Below are positions 1-6,704 of a stretch of DNA of 9,105 nucleotides, piece by piece (within the stretch, counting starts at the first letter, position 1; the number at the start of each line of letters is the position of its first letter). The stretch comes from Chloroflexota bacterium. Its GTDB lineage: Bacteria > Chloroflexota > Anaerolineae > Anaerolineales > Villigracilaceae. Position numbers and translations under genes: made by a program. The DNA is taken from contig JACPVB010000142.1 in NCBI GenBank assembly GCA_016191985.1, positions 1 to 9,105 of the forward strand, given 5' to 3'. The notes under the pieces were generated by a model. The model saw only the letters and a list, made by a program, of their open reading frames with translations, made no database searches and was not told the DNA's origin.

Positions 1-53
1 AGTCAGATGGAGGAAACAGGAGCAGGCGTCGGGTAGGAAAGAGGCGAAAACAA

Positions 54-84
54 TTTAGAACATGTGTTCTGATTATTAAGTCAA
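54..84 (-). promoter_or_regulatory. Leftward promoter with LexA-like box
   Basis: Read on the minus strand there is a TTGACT -35 hexamer (84-79) and a TCTAAA -10-like hexamer (59-54), with a 19-base spacer (or TTCTAA with 18). GAAC-N4-GTTC (58-69) lies between and overlaps the -10. This core is the Gram-positive-type LexA operator, and its placement suits repression. The promoter would drive a gene beyond the left edge; no start codon or Shine-Dalgarno is visible in the remaining 53 bases. The spacer is longer than ideal and the box could occur by chance, so the assignment is tentative. Confidence 0.4.
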
Positions 85-85
85 G

Positions 86-118
86 AAAAAATGGGCAGTT
101 TATCACCGCCCATTTTTT
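86..118 (-). terminator. Bidirectional Rho-independent terminator
   Basis: An 11-bp perfect inverted repeat (86-96 with 108-118, core ATGGGC/GCCCAT) encloses an 11-base loop. T-runs flank it on both strands, so it can stop transcription from either side. It starts 12 bases after the stop codon of the PEP/pyruvate-binding gene. The right arm GCCCATTTTTTT is repeated directly at 120-131, which gives an alternative pairing partner. If a rightward gene ends just outside or inside bases 1-58, the same hairpin would serve it too. Confidence 0.8.
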
Positions 119-129
119 TGCCCATTTTT

Positions 130-2505
130 TTATTCCAATTGCGCCGGTGATGAGTTGTTGATTATTTCATCTTCCTTTTGTATTTCCTCTTCAACGAGAA
201 ACGCAACCGCGCGGCTTTTATTTGCATCCATGATCAAGTCCATGTGATGGTTGGGACGATAATCCGCGACGGCGATCAAACGCAGAGAATTGAGAATGCG
301 CGGGTTTTCAACGGGGACGAACTCTTCAAGGTGGTTCGGTGTGGCGTAGAAAAAATCCCGGTTGAAGATGGAGTCTGGGTCGTCCAGAAAAACGGCGATG
401 GGATAAATTTGCGCTTCCATCAAATCCTGAAAAAAGTGGGTGCCAAAAGATGGTTCAGGAGATGCGCCAATGGCTTCGCCTGCAAGTTCGACAAGCGAGC
501 GCGCATTGTAAATATCGCTGTACGAAACGTGGACACCGAGATCCGGTGTGGATGTACCCCAACGGCCCGGACCAACTGCAATGAATGTTTCGCCAAGCAA
601 CGCAGCATTGAGTTGACCAATGGCTCTTTCAAGCTGGGTGCGCTCGGCCTGGGATGTGAGACTGAAATATCCCTCGGATGGGACGAAAAGAATATAACGA
701 ATATTTTGCACCGCGCCCTGCGGAACCATGCGCTGTGTGGAAAAAATAATATCTTCATTTCTCAGGTCGGTTGGAATCTGTACTTCATTGGCTTCCTGAA
801 TATGGCTTTGCGGACGGCACTGCAAAAGTGTAATGCGTACTTTGGGACGCTGTTCTTCAGGGTTGAGAATTTCAACAGTGAATTCGGTATCCACGGGAGA
901 GTCGTAATTCGTTTCCAATAATTTCAGCGCGTCGCGGATGTGCGCTGCAAAGGATGTACGAGACAGCAAGCCGTCAAAGGTGATGACCATTTTTTCTGAC
1001 GCGGCCAGCCTGGAACGAATCGTGGCGAGATAACCATCCTCTTCCACCTGGGCAATGTAACGGACGGGATCATAATCAGCGTGGATGATCTCGCGGGCAG
1101 GGACTGTGATAAATTGATTGGTTTCAAGGTCAATCACGTCCACACTTTGCTGGGAGTAACGCTTCGTGGTGCGAACGTCGGACGAGGAATACAAGCGCGG
1201 ATGACTGAGCGCAACGAGGCGTGGATAATCGTCCGCGAGCATGTCCACGGCGCGGGTTCCCAATCCCCACACGAGGCGCAGAAATCCATCCTCCTGCTTG
1301 ATCTGTGGCGACCAGCGATACAAATTGCGGCTGAATGCAACTCCCGCCGCATGTGGAAAATAATACCGCCCGACTCTTTCACCTTCCACAAATTGGATGA
1401 GGATACCGATACGTTCATCGTAATCAGCCAGTTCCTTGAGGTGACGATAGAGCAGCGCATCGGGGTCCATGACACTGGCGTAGATTTTGGAAATGGCATT
1501 CGTCAACGCGGAGAGTTTCTCTTCGTGCGTGCCCTGATTGGGGAGGAAAATGCTTTCATATTTCCCAGCGAAGGAAGTGCCAAAGTTATCCTCGAGCAGG
1601 CTGGAGGAGCGGACAATAAGAGGCGTGTCGCCGGATTCCGTCAAAATTTCTTCGAGGCGTTCGATGATCTCAGAAGGAAATTGTCCCTTTGAAAAATCGG
1701 CGCAGAGCATGGGGTAGTCTGCCCGCATCTGTTCTTCGGTTTTATATTTTTGGTCATTCCAATGTACCAGCCCGTTGAAGGTTAGGAAATTGTAGAACAC
1801 ATCCGAACCGAGGTAATAAGAAATGGGGATTCTAAAGCTGTCACGAACTTCCGGCGGAGCGGTCTCCTTGATGATGCGCATGGCGAGCAACATGCCCGCC
1901 GCTTTTCCGCCGATTTTTCCGCCGCCAATTTTGCGCCTGCGGATTTCCTGCAAATCCTCCACGGTGAACCATTGACGCGCCATCTTGATATATTTCAACT
2001 GGTCGCTGACCATGGTGCGGATGAGCACCACGATAATTTCCTTCAAACGCGCTTCGTATTTTTTTCGTTCCTCCAGCGGCATGGACTCGATGATCTCCGC
2101 CTGCTCAAAGAGAATCTCACGCGGGGCCAGTTCGGGGTTGAACCAGATGAAATCCGAATCGGCGCTGCCACGCTCCGTTAACACCTGGCGGACAATATTC
2201 TCAAACTCGGTATATGGCAGGTTGTAGGCAAAATAAAAATCAGTGAGCGAGTCGCGCACGCGGGCAAGGCGCGTTTCCCAAACATCCGTTCTCTCCTCAA
2301 CGTACGGATTATGCAACCCCTCGCGCTCCTGCGACTCGACCGCCTTGATGCGCGCCTCTTCATCGAACATCTTTCTTGTGATGATGCCGCGTGTAAACAG
2401 CGCCTTTCTCATCTGGTGGCGGATGCGCGTGCTGAGGATGGGATATTGACTCAACGCGAGCAATATCTTGGTTACATTGTCCATGGAGATGCTGGGGAAA
2501 GTCAT
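130..2505 (-). CDS. PEP/pyruvate-binding (PPDK N-terminal) domain protein
   Basis: A 791-residue soluble protein. Residues about 193-320 carry the ATP-grasp-type PEP/pyruvate-binding fold of PEP synthase and pyruvate phosphate dikinase: a Gly/Lys-rich segment IGGGKIGGKAAG (193-204) and the signature RSSSLLEDNFGTSFAGKYES (299-318). The domain closes with LLQCRPQ near 560-566, as in that family. The swivelling phosphohistidine domain and the C-terminal TIM barrel are absent, so it is not a complete PEP synthase or PPDK. After it comes a distinct C-terminal region with GPGRWGTSTPDLG (645-657) and SFGTHFFQDL (686-695), motifs I associate with uncharacterised relatives only. The N-terminal 190 residues are helical and unassigned. 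The ATG at 2505 was chosen because AGGA lies 6 bases upstream. A longer frame to 2601 runs into the dnaN terminator and is rejected. No partner gene is adjacent. ATP-dependent phosphotransfer is plausible; the substrate is unknown. Confidence 0.85.
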   Translation of the reverse strand: MTFPSISMDNVTKILLALSQYPILSTRIRHQMRKALFTRGIITRKMFDEEARIKAVESQEREGLHNPYVEERTDVWETRLARVRDSLTDFYFAYNLPYTEFENIVRQVLTERGSADSDFIWFNPELAPREILFEQAEIIESMPLEERKKYEARLKEIIVVLIRTMVSDQLKYIKMARQWFTVEDLQEIRRRKIGGGKIGGKAAGMLLAMRIIKETAPPEVRDSFRIPISYYLGSDVFYNFLTFNGLVHWNDQKYKTEEQMRADYPMLCADFSKGQFPSEIIERLEEILTESGDTPLIVRSSSLLEDNFGTSFAGKYESIFLPNQGTHEEKLSALTNAISKIYASVMDPDALLYRHLKELADYDERIGILIQFVEGERVGRYYFPHAAGVAFSRNLYRWSPQIKQEDGFLRLVWGLGTRAVDMLADDYPRLVALSHPRLYSSSDVRTTKRYSQQSVDVIDLETNQFITVPAREIIHADYDPVRYIAQVEEDGYLATIRSRLAASEKMVITFDGLLSRTSFAAHIRDALKLLETNYDSPVDTEFTVEILNPEEQRPKVRITLLQCRPQSHIQEANEVQIPTDLRNEDIIFSTQRMVPQGAVQNIRYILFVPSEGYFSLTSQAERTQLERAIGQLNAALLGETFIAVGPGRWGTSTPDLGVHVSYSDIYNARSLVELAGEAIGASPEPSFGTHFFQDLMEAQIYPIAVFLDDPDSIFNRDFFYATPNHLEEFVPVENPRILNSLRLIAVADYRPNHHMDLIMDANKSRAVAFLVEEEIQKEDEIINNSSPAQLE

Positions 2506-2535
2506 GAGAATTCCTGTCCATTTTTTGATACACGG

Positions 2536-2541
2536 ATTATC
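2536..2541 (-). promoter_or_regulatory. Putative -10 box of the PEP/pyruvate-binding gene
   Basis: GATAAT on the minus strand, five of six matches to TATAAT, lies about 30 bases before the ATG at 2505 and downstream of the dnaN terminator, so the gene should have its own promoter. No good -35 hexamer is seen: the expected position lies in a 23-base pyrimidine-only tract (complement of 2546-2568). It may rely on an activator or another sigma factor. Confidence 0.35.
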
Positions 2542-2599
2542 GGACGAAAGAGGAAAGAAGAAAGAAAATTCGTGTAAAAAGATTTGTAGCAATAATAAC

Positions 2600-2632
2600 A
2601 AAAAATCCGCCAGGCATTTCGCTCCCAGCGGA
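2600..2632 (-). terminator. Rho-independent terminator of dnaN
   Basis: On the minus strand TCCGCTGGG (2632-2624) pairs with CCTGGCGGA (2614-2606). This is a 9-bp stem with two G-U pairs and a 9-base loop, followed at once by six T residues (2605-2600). It begins 25 bases after the dnaN stop codon and isolates dnaN from the next gene on the same strand. Confidence 0.85.
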
Positions 2633-2657
2633 CTCTTTCAACTTGGTTGTGCTTCCT

Positions 2658-3791
2658 TTATCCCAAGTGCATCGGCATGATGACGTGCAGGAAGTTATCG
2701 TCACCGACCGGCTTGACCACACCGGGCGCATTCGCGGCGGATGTTTCCAGCGCCACATTCGGCGTTTTGATAACTTCCAACGCCTCGCGCAGGAATTTGA
2801 CGTTGAATGCAATTAACACACTACCACCGTCCACCGTGGCTTCGACGATGGTCTCGTTCTTGCCGGTCTCTTCGGAGGTGGCGGAGATTTCAACTTCGCT
2901 GGGCTGCATCTCGCCTTTGGATTCTTTGATATCCAGCCGCGCTACATTGGAACCTTCACGCGCAAAAATCTCAGCCTGCTTGCAAGCCTTCAAAAGGGAA
3001 GCGGTTGAAACCAGCGTGCGTGATTTGTAATTACGAGGAATGATCTGATGATAATCGGGGAAGGTTCCGTCGATCAATTGCGAAACCACTTCCACATCCT
3101 TCACGCGGAAGAGAACCTGTCCGCGATTTTTCGGCACCACCATGTAAATGGGCTCTTCGCCGTCGCTGGCAACGCGCGCCAGCTCATTCAACGCGCGGGC
3201 AGGGATGATGATATTGATCGGCTGGGAAACGCCCTGTGAAAGCTGCGCCTTGCGCACCGAAAGACGGAAGCCATCTGCCGCCGCCATCGTCACCTTATCC
3301 TTTTCCACATTCATCAACACGCCCATCAACACCGGGCGGGCTTCGTCGGTTGAAGCGGCAAACGCCACCTGATGGATCATCTCTTTGAAATCCGCCACGT
3401 TCAACTGCACGGCATCCTTCATCTCAGGCGTGGGCAGGGGCGGGAACTCCTGCGCATCGATACATTTGATATCGTTGTTCGATGCACCGCCTTTTACATG
3501 CAGATTTTGCGTTTTCACATCGAGGGTCAATTGCACCTGGTCACTCGGCATGGAACTCACGAGATCGGAAAAAGTACGCGAAGGTACGGTGGTGGAACCT
3601 TCTTCATCGATGCGCGCCGCGATCCAGCACGTAATGCCCAATTCAAGATTGGTGGCAGAAAGCCTCAGTCGGCCTTCATCAGTTGCGATCAAAATATTCG
3701 ATAAAACGGGAAGAGTGCTGCGCGGCGACACAGCGCGTGAAACGACGCTCAAACCGCGCGCAAGGTTTTCTTGAAGGACAGTGACTTTCAT
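2658..3791 (-). CDS. dnaN: DNA polymerase III subunit beta (sliding clamp)
   Basis: A 377-residue protein, the normal length for the bacterial beta clamp. As a ring-shaped dimer the clamp tethers DNA polymerase III and other repair and replication factors to DNA. Recognisable features are the N-terminal MKVTVLQENLARGLSVVSRAV, the ISYSATN-like segment LRLSATNLELGI near residues 42-53, the central ADGFRL motif near 173-178, a FPDYHQIIP segment near 244-252, and the C-terminal HVIMPMHLG, which matches the usual MPMRL ending that lines the partner-binding pocket. Three clamp domains of about 120 residues follow each other. The start at 3791 has GAGGG 9 bases upstream. It ends with TAA and its own terminator. 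dnaA and recF are not next to it, so this is not a standard dnaA-dnaN-recF origin cluster. An extended -10 promoter lies in the 80-base gap upstream. Confidence 0.97.
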   Translation of the reverse strand: MKVTVLQENLARGLSVVSRAVSPRSTLPVLSNILIATDEGRLRLSATNLELGITCWIAARIDEEGSTTVPSRTFSDLVSSMPSDQVQLTLDVKTQNLHVKGGASNNDIKCIDAQEFPPLPTPEMKDAVQLNVADFKEMIHQVAFAASTDEARPVLMGVLMNVEKDKVTMAAADGFRLSVRKAQLSQGVSQPINIIIPARALNELARVASDGEEPIYMVVPKNRGQVLFRVKDVEVVSQLIDGTFPDYHQIIPRNYKSRTLVSTASLLKACKQAEIFAREGSNVARLDIKESKGEMQPSEVEISATSEETGKNETIVEATVDGGSVLIAFNVKFLREALEVIKTPNVALETSAANAPGVVKPVGDDNFLHVIMPMHLG

Positions 3792-3829
3792 AGTTGTTCG
3801 CCCTCGGTTTCCTTTGATTAATTTTCAAA

Positions 3830-3838
3830 AGTATATCA
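3830..3838 (-). promoter_or_regulatory. Extended -10 promoter of dnaN
   Basis: On the minus strand TGATATACT, a TGn extended -10 joined to TATACT (five of six), lies about 40 bases before the dnaN ATG. No -35 hexamer of quality is present at 17 bases, which is tolerated by extended -10 promoters. A short perfect palindrome, GTGCG-T-CGCAC (3854-3864), lies just upstream and could be an operator or only the tail of the preceding transcript. Confidence 0.5.
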
Positions 3839-3871
3839 TTAAGTTTGCAGAGAGTGCGTCGCACCCAGCAA

Positions 3872-5788
3872 CTAGAACCTCGCAACCATCGAAACGCCAA
3901 ACATCAACAAACCAAGCAACAACTGGCAGGCAAACAACGCTGCAAACACATAGGCAACATAGGTCCATACAGGGGTTGTCTTTTCTGCAGATTGCGGGCG
4001 GATTTCCTGCCCTTCGGCCAATGCCTTCGCTGAATCAGCCGCCTGCCCAAAATCATTCACCCAGAAAACGCCCGCCGCCTCGTCCGGGACGATGAGCCTG
4101 TTCCCGTTAAAGGAGCTGATCCACGCTGCCACATTCTCCGGCGGATTCATAGCCAGTGAACCTGGCAGAATAACTGCATCCGCTTTTGTATCAGCGGGGA
4201 TTCCATCTTTGATATTCAACACGGTCAATGGAACTTTGGGCGCGCGTTTTGCAAATGTTGCTTTCACAGCTTCTCCAAATTTGCCGTCGCTGTTATCCAA
4301 CACGATGAGTTTGAAGGCTTCCTGCTTGGCTTCCAACACATCGGCGCGCGCCGCACCATCCTTCCGCAGAGCAGATAAGTGATACAGCAACAACACAACG
4401 AACAACACCAAAGTTTGCAAGGTGTTGAGGATGGAGTCTGCAAAATTTGTTGTGCTGCCACCCAGGGCTGCATTTATTAAAGTGAAGACTAAACCGCCCG
4501 CAGAGACCATCCCGCCAATCACCGCAGCGAACAACACCAGATATAAATAGGTTTTGCGGATCACGGAGCGGCGGGCATGGTCGCCATTATCGCCATCTTC
4601 CAGGGCATTCGCCTGCATGGGGCGCCAGGTCATCAACCAGAGCGGCAAACCGACAGCAAGGGTGGAAAGCGAGCCAGCTAATGGCTGACGAAATCCACTG
4701 CCGCTGAGGTAAGTATTGCCCAAGCCAAGGTCAATGACAAAGGAAAGTAATAACGCGACACCAGTAAAGGAAGCGACCAGGCCGATCAACGAAAGGATGT
4801 AAAAATAGATACGTTTCTTGCCTGCGCGTTTGGGAGCCTGTTCTTCAAACCCGATCTGCTGGTTCAGCCAGTTTCCAAAATAGGCCCACATCACACCGAA
4901 AGGCAGGCCAATCGAAATCGGGCCGCCGATCTTTTGCAGGAATTGCGCGCCTGTCATCTCTTCACCGAACAAGCGGTTGAGAAGCATGTACAGCAAATTT
5001 CCGCCAGCGGTGAGCACGATGATGACTCCGCTCAACGCGAGCAGGTAGAGAATGCCGAGGCGTAGATAAGATTCCCTCTCAGCAGAATCAGGCAAAGCGT
5101 CCTGCAAGATGCGCCAGGAGAAGCACCAAATTGGCGAGCCGACCACAAGCAAGGCAATCGCGTTGACGGCGGTCTCCCGTCCAATCTCCCCAAGCACCTT
5201 GACCGGCAAAGTGAAGGCATAGTCCAATGCCTGCTGCGCGCCGTAGATCACCATCAACAAACCGTAGAGCATCCAGATAAATCGGGAGAGGCGGCGGATC
5301 TCCGCGAAGTTTTCGGTCTCTGGCAGGGTGCGCCATTCTGCTTTGAGGATGTTCCAAAAATAGGCAGCGATCAGCAGGTTGATGGCGACCGCGATGAGAT
5401 TATCCACCCAGGTTTGCGAGCCGCCGACAATGGCGCGGTAGGAATATAAATTCGCGGTGGTGAGGAAGGTGCGGTTGATGAAGGCCAGAAAATTTTGCAC
5501 AGCGGGGATCAATGTGCCAAGCAAAACGCCATATAAAAATATGGCGCGCAGGCTGGCGGTCTTTTCTTCGTCATCTTTTGCGGAGACGCGCTGCGCCCAC
5601 AGCCAATGGAAAAGAAAAATGGGCACGCCGACCAGAATTAAGGAAAGGGCCTGCGCGAGCGCCTGGGCATTGTCCACCACGTTGTCGGCATCAAAGATCG
5701 AACGCAGCAGGCCGATAATGCCCCACAGTACCACTTCCAGGCTGATGAAGGCGATGGCGTAAAAATATAATCGTCGAATGGTTTTCAT
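3872..5788 (-). CDS. Membrane protein of six two-helix repeats (DUF5671-like) with C-terminal soluble domain
   Basis: A 638-residue integral membrane protein of unknown function. Six units of about 70 residues follow one another (approximately 5-67, 79-153, 164-230, 240-310, 324-392 and 408-477). In most, a basic residue and aromatic pair such as RRLYFYAI or KKRIYFYIL opens a first hydrophobic helix. A second helix ends in a small-residue/Pro/Trp pattern: VGVPIFLFHWLW, VGSPIWCFSWRI, IGLPFGVMWAY, VGLPLWLMTWRP. I associate this pattern with DUF5671. About 12 membrane helices result. Residues about 485-600 form a soluble alpha/beta domain (KLIVLDNS, ADAVILPGS, RLIVPDEAAGVFWV), and one last helix lies near 606-630. 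ATG 5788 is chosen over 5812 because AAAGGA precedes it by 6 bases. It probably shares a transcript with the small gene upstream. The stop is TAG. Confidence 0.8.
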   Translation of the reverse strand: MKTIRRLYFYAIAFISLEVVLWGIIGLLRSIFDADNVVDNAQALAQALSLILVGVPIFLFHWLWAQRVSAKDDEEKTASLRAIFLYGVLLGTLIPAVQNFLAFINRTFLTTANLYSYRAIVGGSQTWVDNLIAVAINLLIAAYFWNILKAEWRTLPETENFAEIRRLSRFIWMLYGLLMVIYGAQQALDYAFTLPVKVLGEIGRETAVNAIALLVVGSPIWCFSWRILQDALPDSAERESYLRLGILYLLALSGVIIVLTAGGNLLYMLLNRLFGEEMTGAQFLQKIGGPISIGLPFGVMWAYFGNWLNQQIGFEEQAPKRAGKKRIYFYILSLIGLVASFTGVALLLSFVIDLGLGNTYLSGSGFRQPLAGSLSTLAVGLPLWLMTWRPMQANALEDGDNGDHARRSVIRKTYLYLVLFAAVIGGMVSAGGLVFTLINAALGGSTTNFADSILNTLQTLVLFVVLLLYHLSALRKDGAARADVLEAKQEAFKLIVLDNSDGKFGEAVKATFAKRAPKVPLTVLNIKDGIPADTKADAVILPGSLAMNPPENVAAWISSFNGNRLIVPDEAAGVFWVNDFGQAADSAKALAEGQEIRPQSAEKTTPVWTYVAYVFAALFACQLLLGLLMFGVSMVARF

Positions 5789-5799
5789 GGTAAGTCCTT

Positions 5800-5854
5800 T
5801 GTACCGCGACATTTTTGTCGCTTTTCAACAGCGCAACATAAATGTTGCGGTACA
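5800..5854. repeat. Paired inverted REP-like palindrome
   Basis: Two hairpin units face each other. Unit one pairs GCGACA (5806-5811) with TGTCGC (5816-5821). Unit two pairs GCAACAT (5833-5839) with ATGTTGC (5842-5848). The outer TGTACCGC (5800-5807) and GCGGTACA (5847-5854) are also exact inverted complements, so the whole can fold as one long arm with two inner hairpins. The halves are near-copies of each other in inverse orientation, as in bacterial REP pairs. It fills most of the 71-base gap between two minus-strand genes and touches the Shine-Dalgarno of the downstream one (5795-5800). Confidence 0.75.
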
Positions 5855-5859
5855 TAAAA

Positions 5860-6333
5860 TTACGGCTTGTACGGTTCCTGATACCAGTTGTAATCCCAGA
5901 AGTTATAGGGCATGGAATTTAATTTCCATTCGCCGTTTTGCTCCACCAGCAGGGCGCGGTCTATGCTTTCAGAGCTGCCGGAGAATGGATCGCCGTAGGA
6001 ATAGAGCAGGGTGAGAGTCACAACCGCTTCATCGCCATTGATCTCGGACTCGCCAACATCCACACCGGTGTTATTGGGATTGACCATGCCATTGAAAAAT
6101 GAACTGCGAAAATTTTCATAAGTAGGTTTGCGTTCCAAATCTGCTAGGTAGCCGTAGGCTTTTTCATAATCCTTGTTGAGGATGGCAAGCACGTAGTTAT
6201 GCACCACGCCTTCGGGCACATTATCCGCAATGTATTCGCGCTTGTCCTGCCGCGTGAAGAACAGTCCCAGCGCCAGCAGGATGAGAACGCCAATGCCGAT
6301 CAAGATGCCTGTCAAAAATTTATCCTGTTTCAT
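5860..6333 (-). CDS. Small membrane-anchored protein, NTF2/DUF4878-like
   Basis: A 157-residue protein. Residues about 8-27 are one uncleaved-looking hydrophobic helix after MKQDK, with few charged residues before it. The remainder is a soluble domain. It begins with VVHNYVLAILNKDYEKAYGYLAD (about 43-65), the helical opening typical of NTF2-like/DUF4878 domains, and continues with alternating strands (EAVVTLTLLYSY, RALLVEQNGEWKLNS). The closing GEWKL strand is also usual there. The C-terminus is rich in Trp and Tyr (YNFWDYNWYQEPYKP). No catalytic residues can be named; such domains often bind small ligands or proteins. The start is firm: GGAGG lies 6 bases before the ATG. It precedes the large membrane protein gene by 71 bases on the same strand, so the two may be co-transcribed. 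I see no convincing promoter upstream. Confidence 0.7.
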   Translation of the reverse strand: MKQDKFLTGILIGIGVLILLALGLFFTRQDKREYIADNVPEGVVHNYVLAILNKDYEKAYGYLADLERKPTYENFRSSFFNGMVNPNNTGVDVGESEINGDEAVVTLTLLYSYGDPFSGSSESIDRALLVEQNGEWKLNSMPYNFWDYNWYQEPYKP

Positions 6334-6448
6334 AAAACGCCTCCAGTCTATAAGTTAACTTTACTCCAAAAATGACTGAAAAACTGACAAAAAGTTCCAT
6401 ATTTTGCCCATACCCTGCGGGTCAGAAAATGTAGGCCGCTCCACAAAA

Positions 6449-6508
6449 GTGGGGGCACAGCGAGTCGATTCATGACTTTGTCCATAAATCGTTTCGCTGT
6501 GTCCTTAC
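6449..6508 (-). repeat. 60-bp dispersed inverted repeat, copy 1
   Basis: Arms 6453-6470 and 6487-6504 pair over 18 positions with few mismatches (core CACAGCGA/TCGCTGTG) around a 16-base loop. Its reverse complement matches 8523-8582 at 51 of 60 positions without gaps, so the two are copies of one element in opposite orientation flanking pepF. No protein is encoded. A non-autonomous REP- or MITE-like element is the likely class. Confidence 0.8.
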
Positions 6509-6521
6509 GAAGCCATCTGGT

Positions 6522-6630
6522 ATTAATTCTTGGTGCAAAAGCGCTCCCTGTGCCGTCCCCGGCGCAGGGTTTACTCGCAGGACGCCGCCGAGGACGGCGG
6601 CTTGAGCGAGTTTCGCACCAGAAATTAACT
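6522..6630. repeat. Cloverleaf-like structured palindromic element
   Basis: An outer stem joins 6523-6540 with 6611-6628 (15 of 18 pairs; core GGTGC/GCACC). Inside are two hairpins. CCCTGTGCC (6546-6554) pairs with GGCGCAGGG (6561-6569). ACTCGC (6573-6578) pairs with GCGAGT (6606-6611) and encloses GCCGCC (6584-6589) with GGCGGC (6596-6601). The last stem shares base 6611 with the outer stem. It is more G+C-rich than its surroundings. It may be a mobile miniature element or a structured RNA; no known RNA family is recognised. Confidence 0.6.
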
Positions 6631-6647
6631 ACCCCACCCGGGCAGGG

Positions 6648-6675
6648 TTTTCACGCAAATCAATCACGGTATACT
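6648..6675 (+). promoter_or_regulatory. Putative pepF promoter
   Basis: TTTTCA (6648-6653, four of six to TTGACA) is 16 bases before TATACT (6670-6675, five of six to TATAAT). Transcription would begin near 6682, leaving a leader of about 23 bases that contains the AGGAG ribosome site (6693-6697). Confidence 0.5.
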
Positions 6676-6704
6676 TGCCTCATCTTTTCACAAGGAGATT
6701 CCCC

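Larger units (their letters stand above)
6334..6704. other. Divergent intergenic region filled with palindromic elements
   Basis: This 371-base region separates the leftward small membrane gene from the rightward pepF. Bases 6334-6448 hold the GGAGG ribosome site of the leftward gene and A/T-rich DNA without a clear promoter. Bases 6449-6508 hold one copy of a 60-bp inverted repeat, 6522-6630 a cloverleaf-like element, and 6648-6704 the pepF promoter and ribosome site. I found no tRNA, no open frame with a ribosome site and no riboswitch I recognise. Confidence 0.7.

Noticed and set aside
178..921. 247-residue plus-strand open frame, with another at 1081-1692
   Set aside because: They lie antisense inside the PEP/pyruvate-binding gene, whose minus-strand frame shows clear family motifs; no ribosome site or recognisable protein.
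2506..2601. N-terminal extension of the PEP/pyruvate-binding protein by 32 residues
   Set aside because: The extension enters the dnaN terminator T-run, is rich in Leu/Phe from the pyrimidine tract, and lacks a ribosome site, whereas ATG 2505 has AGGA at good spacing.
3854..3864. GTGCG-T-CGCAC palindrome as a terminator
   Set aside because: The stem is only five pairs with a one-base centre and no T-run follows on the minus strand; kept only as a possible operator.
6477..6486. DnaA-box-like TTGTCCATA near an origin because dnaN is nearby
   Set aside because: It is a single imperfect match inside the loop of the 60-bp repeat, with no cluster or A/T-rich unwinding region.
6675..6704. TTG start ten codons upstream of the pepF ATG
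   Set aside because: It overlaps the -10 box, and the AGGAG site falls inside the extension at correct distance for ATG 6705.
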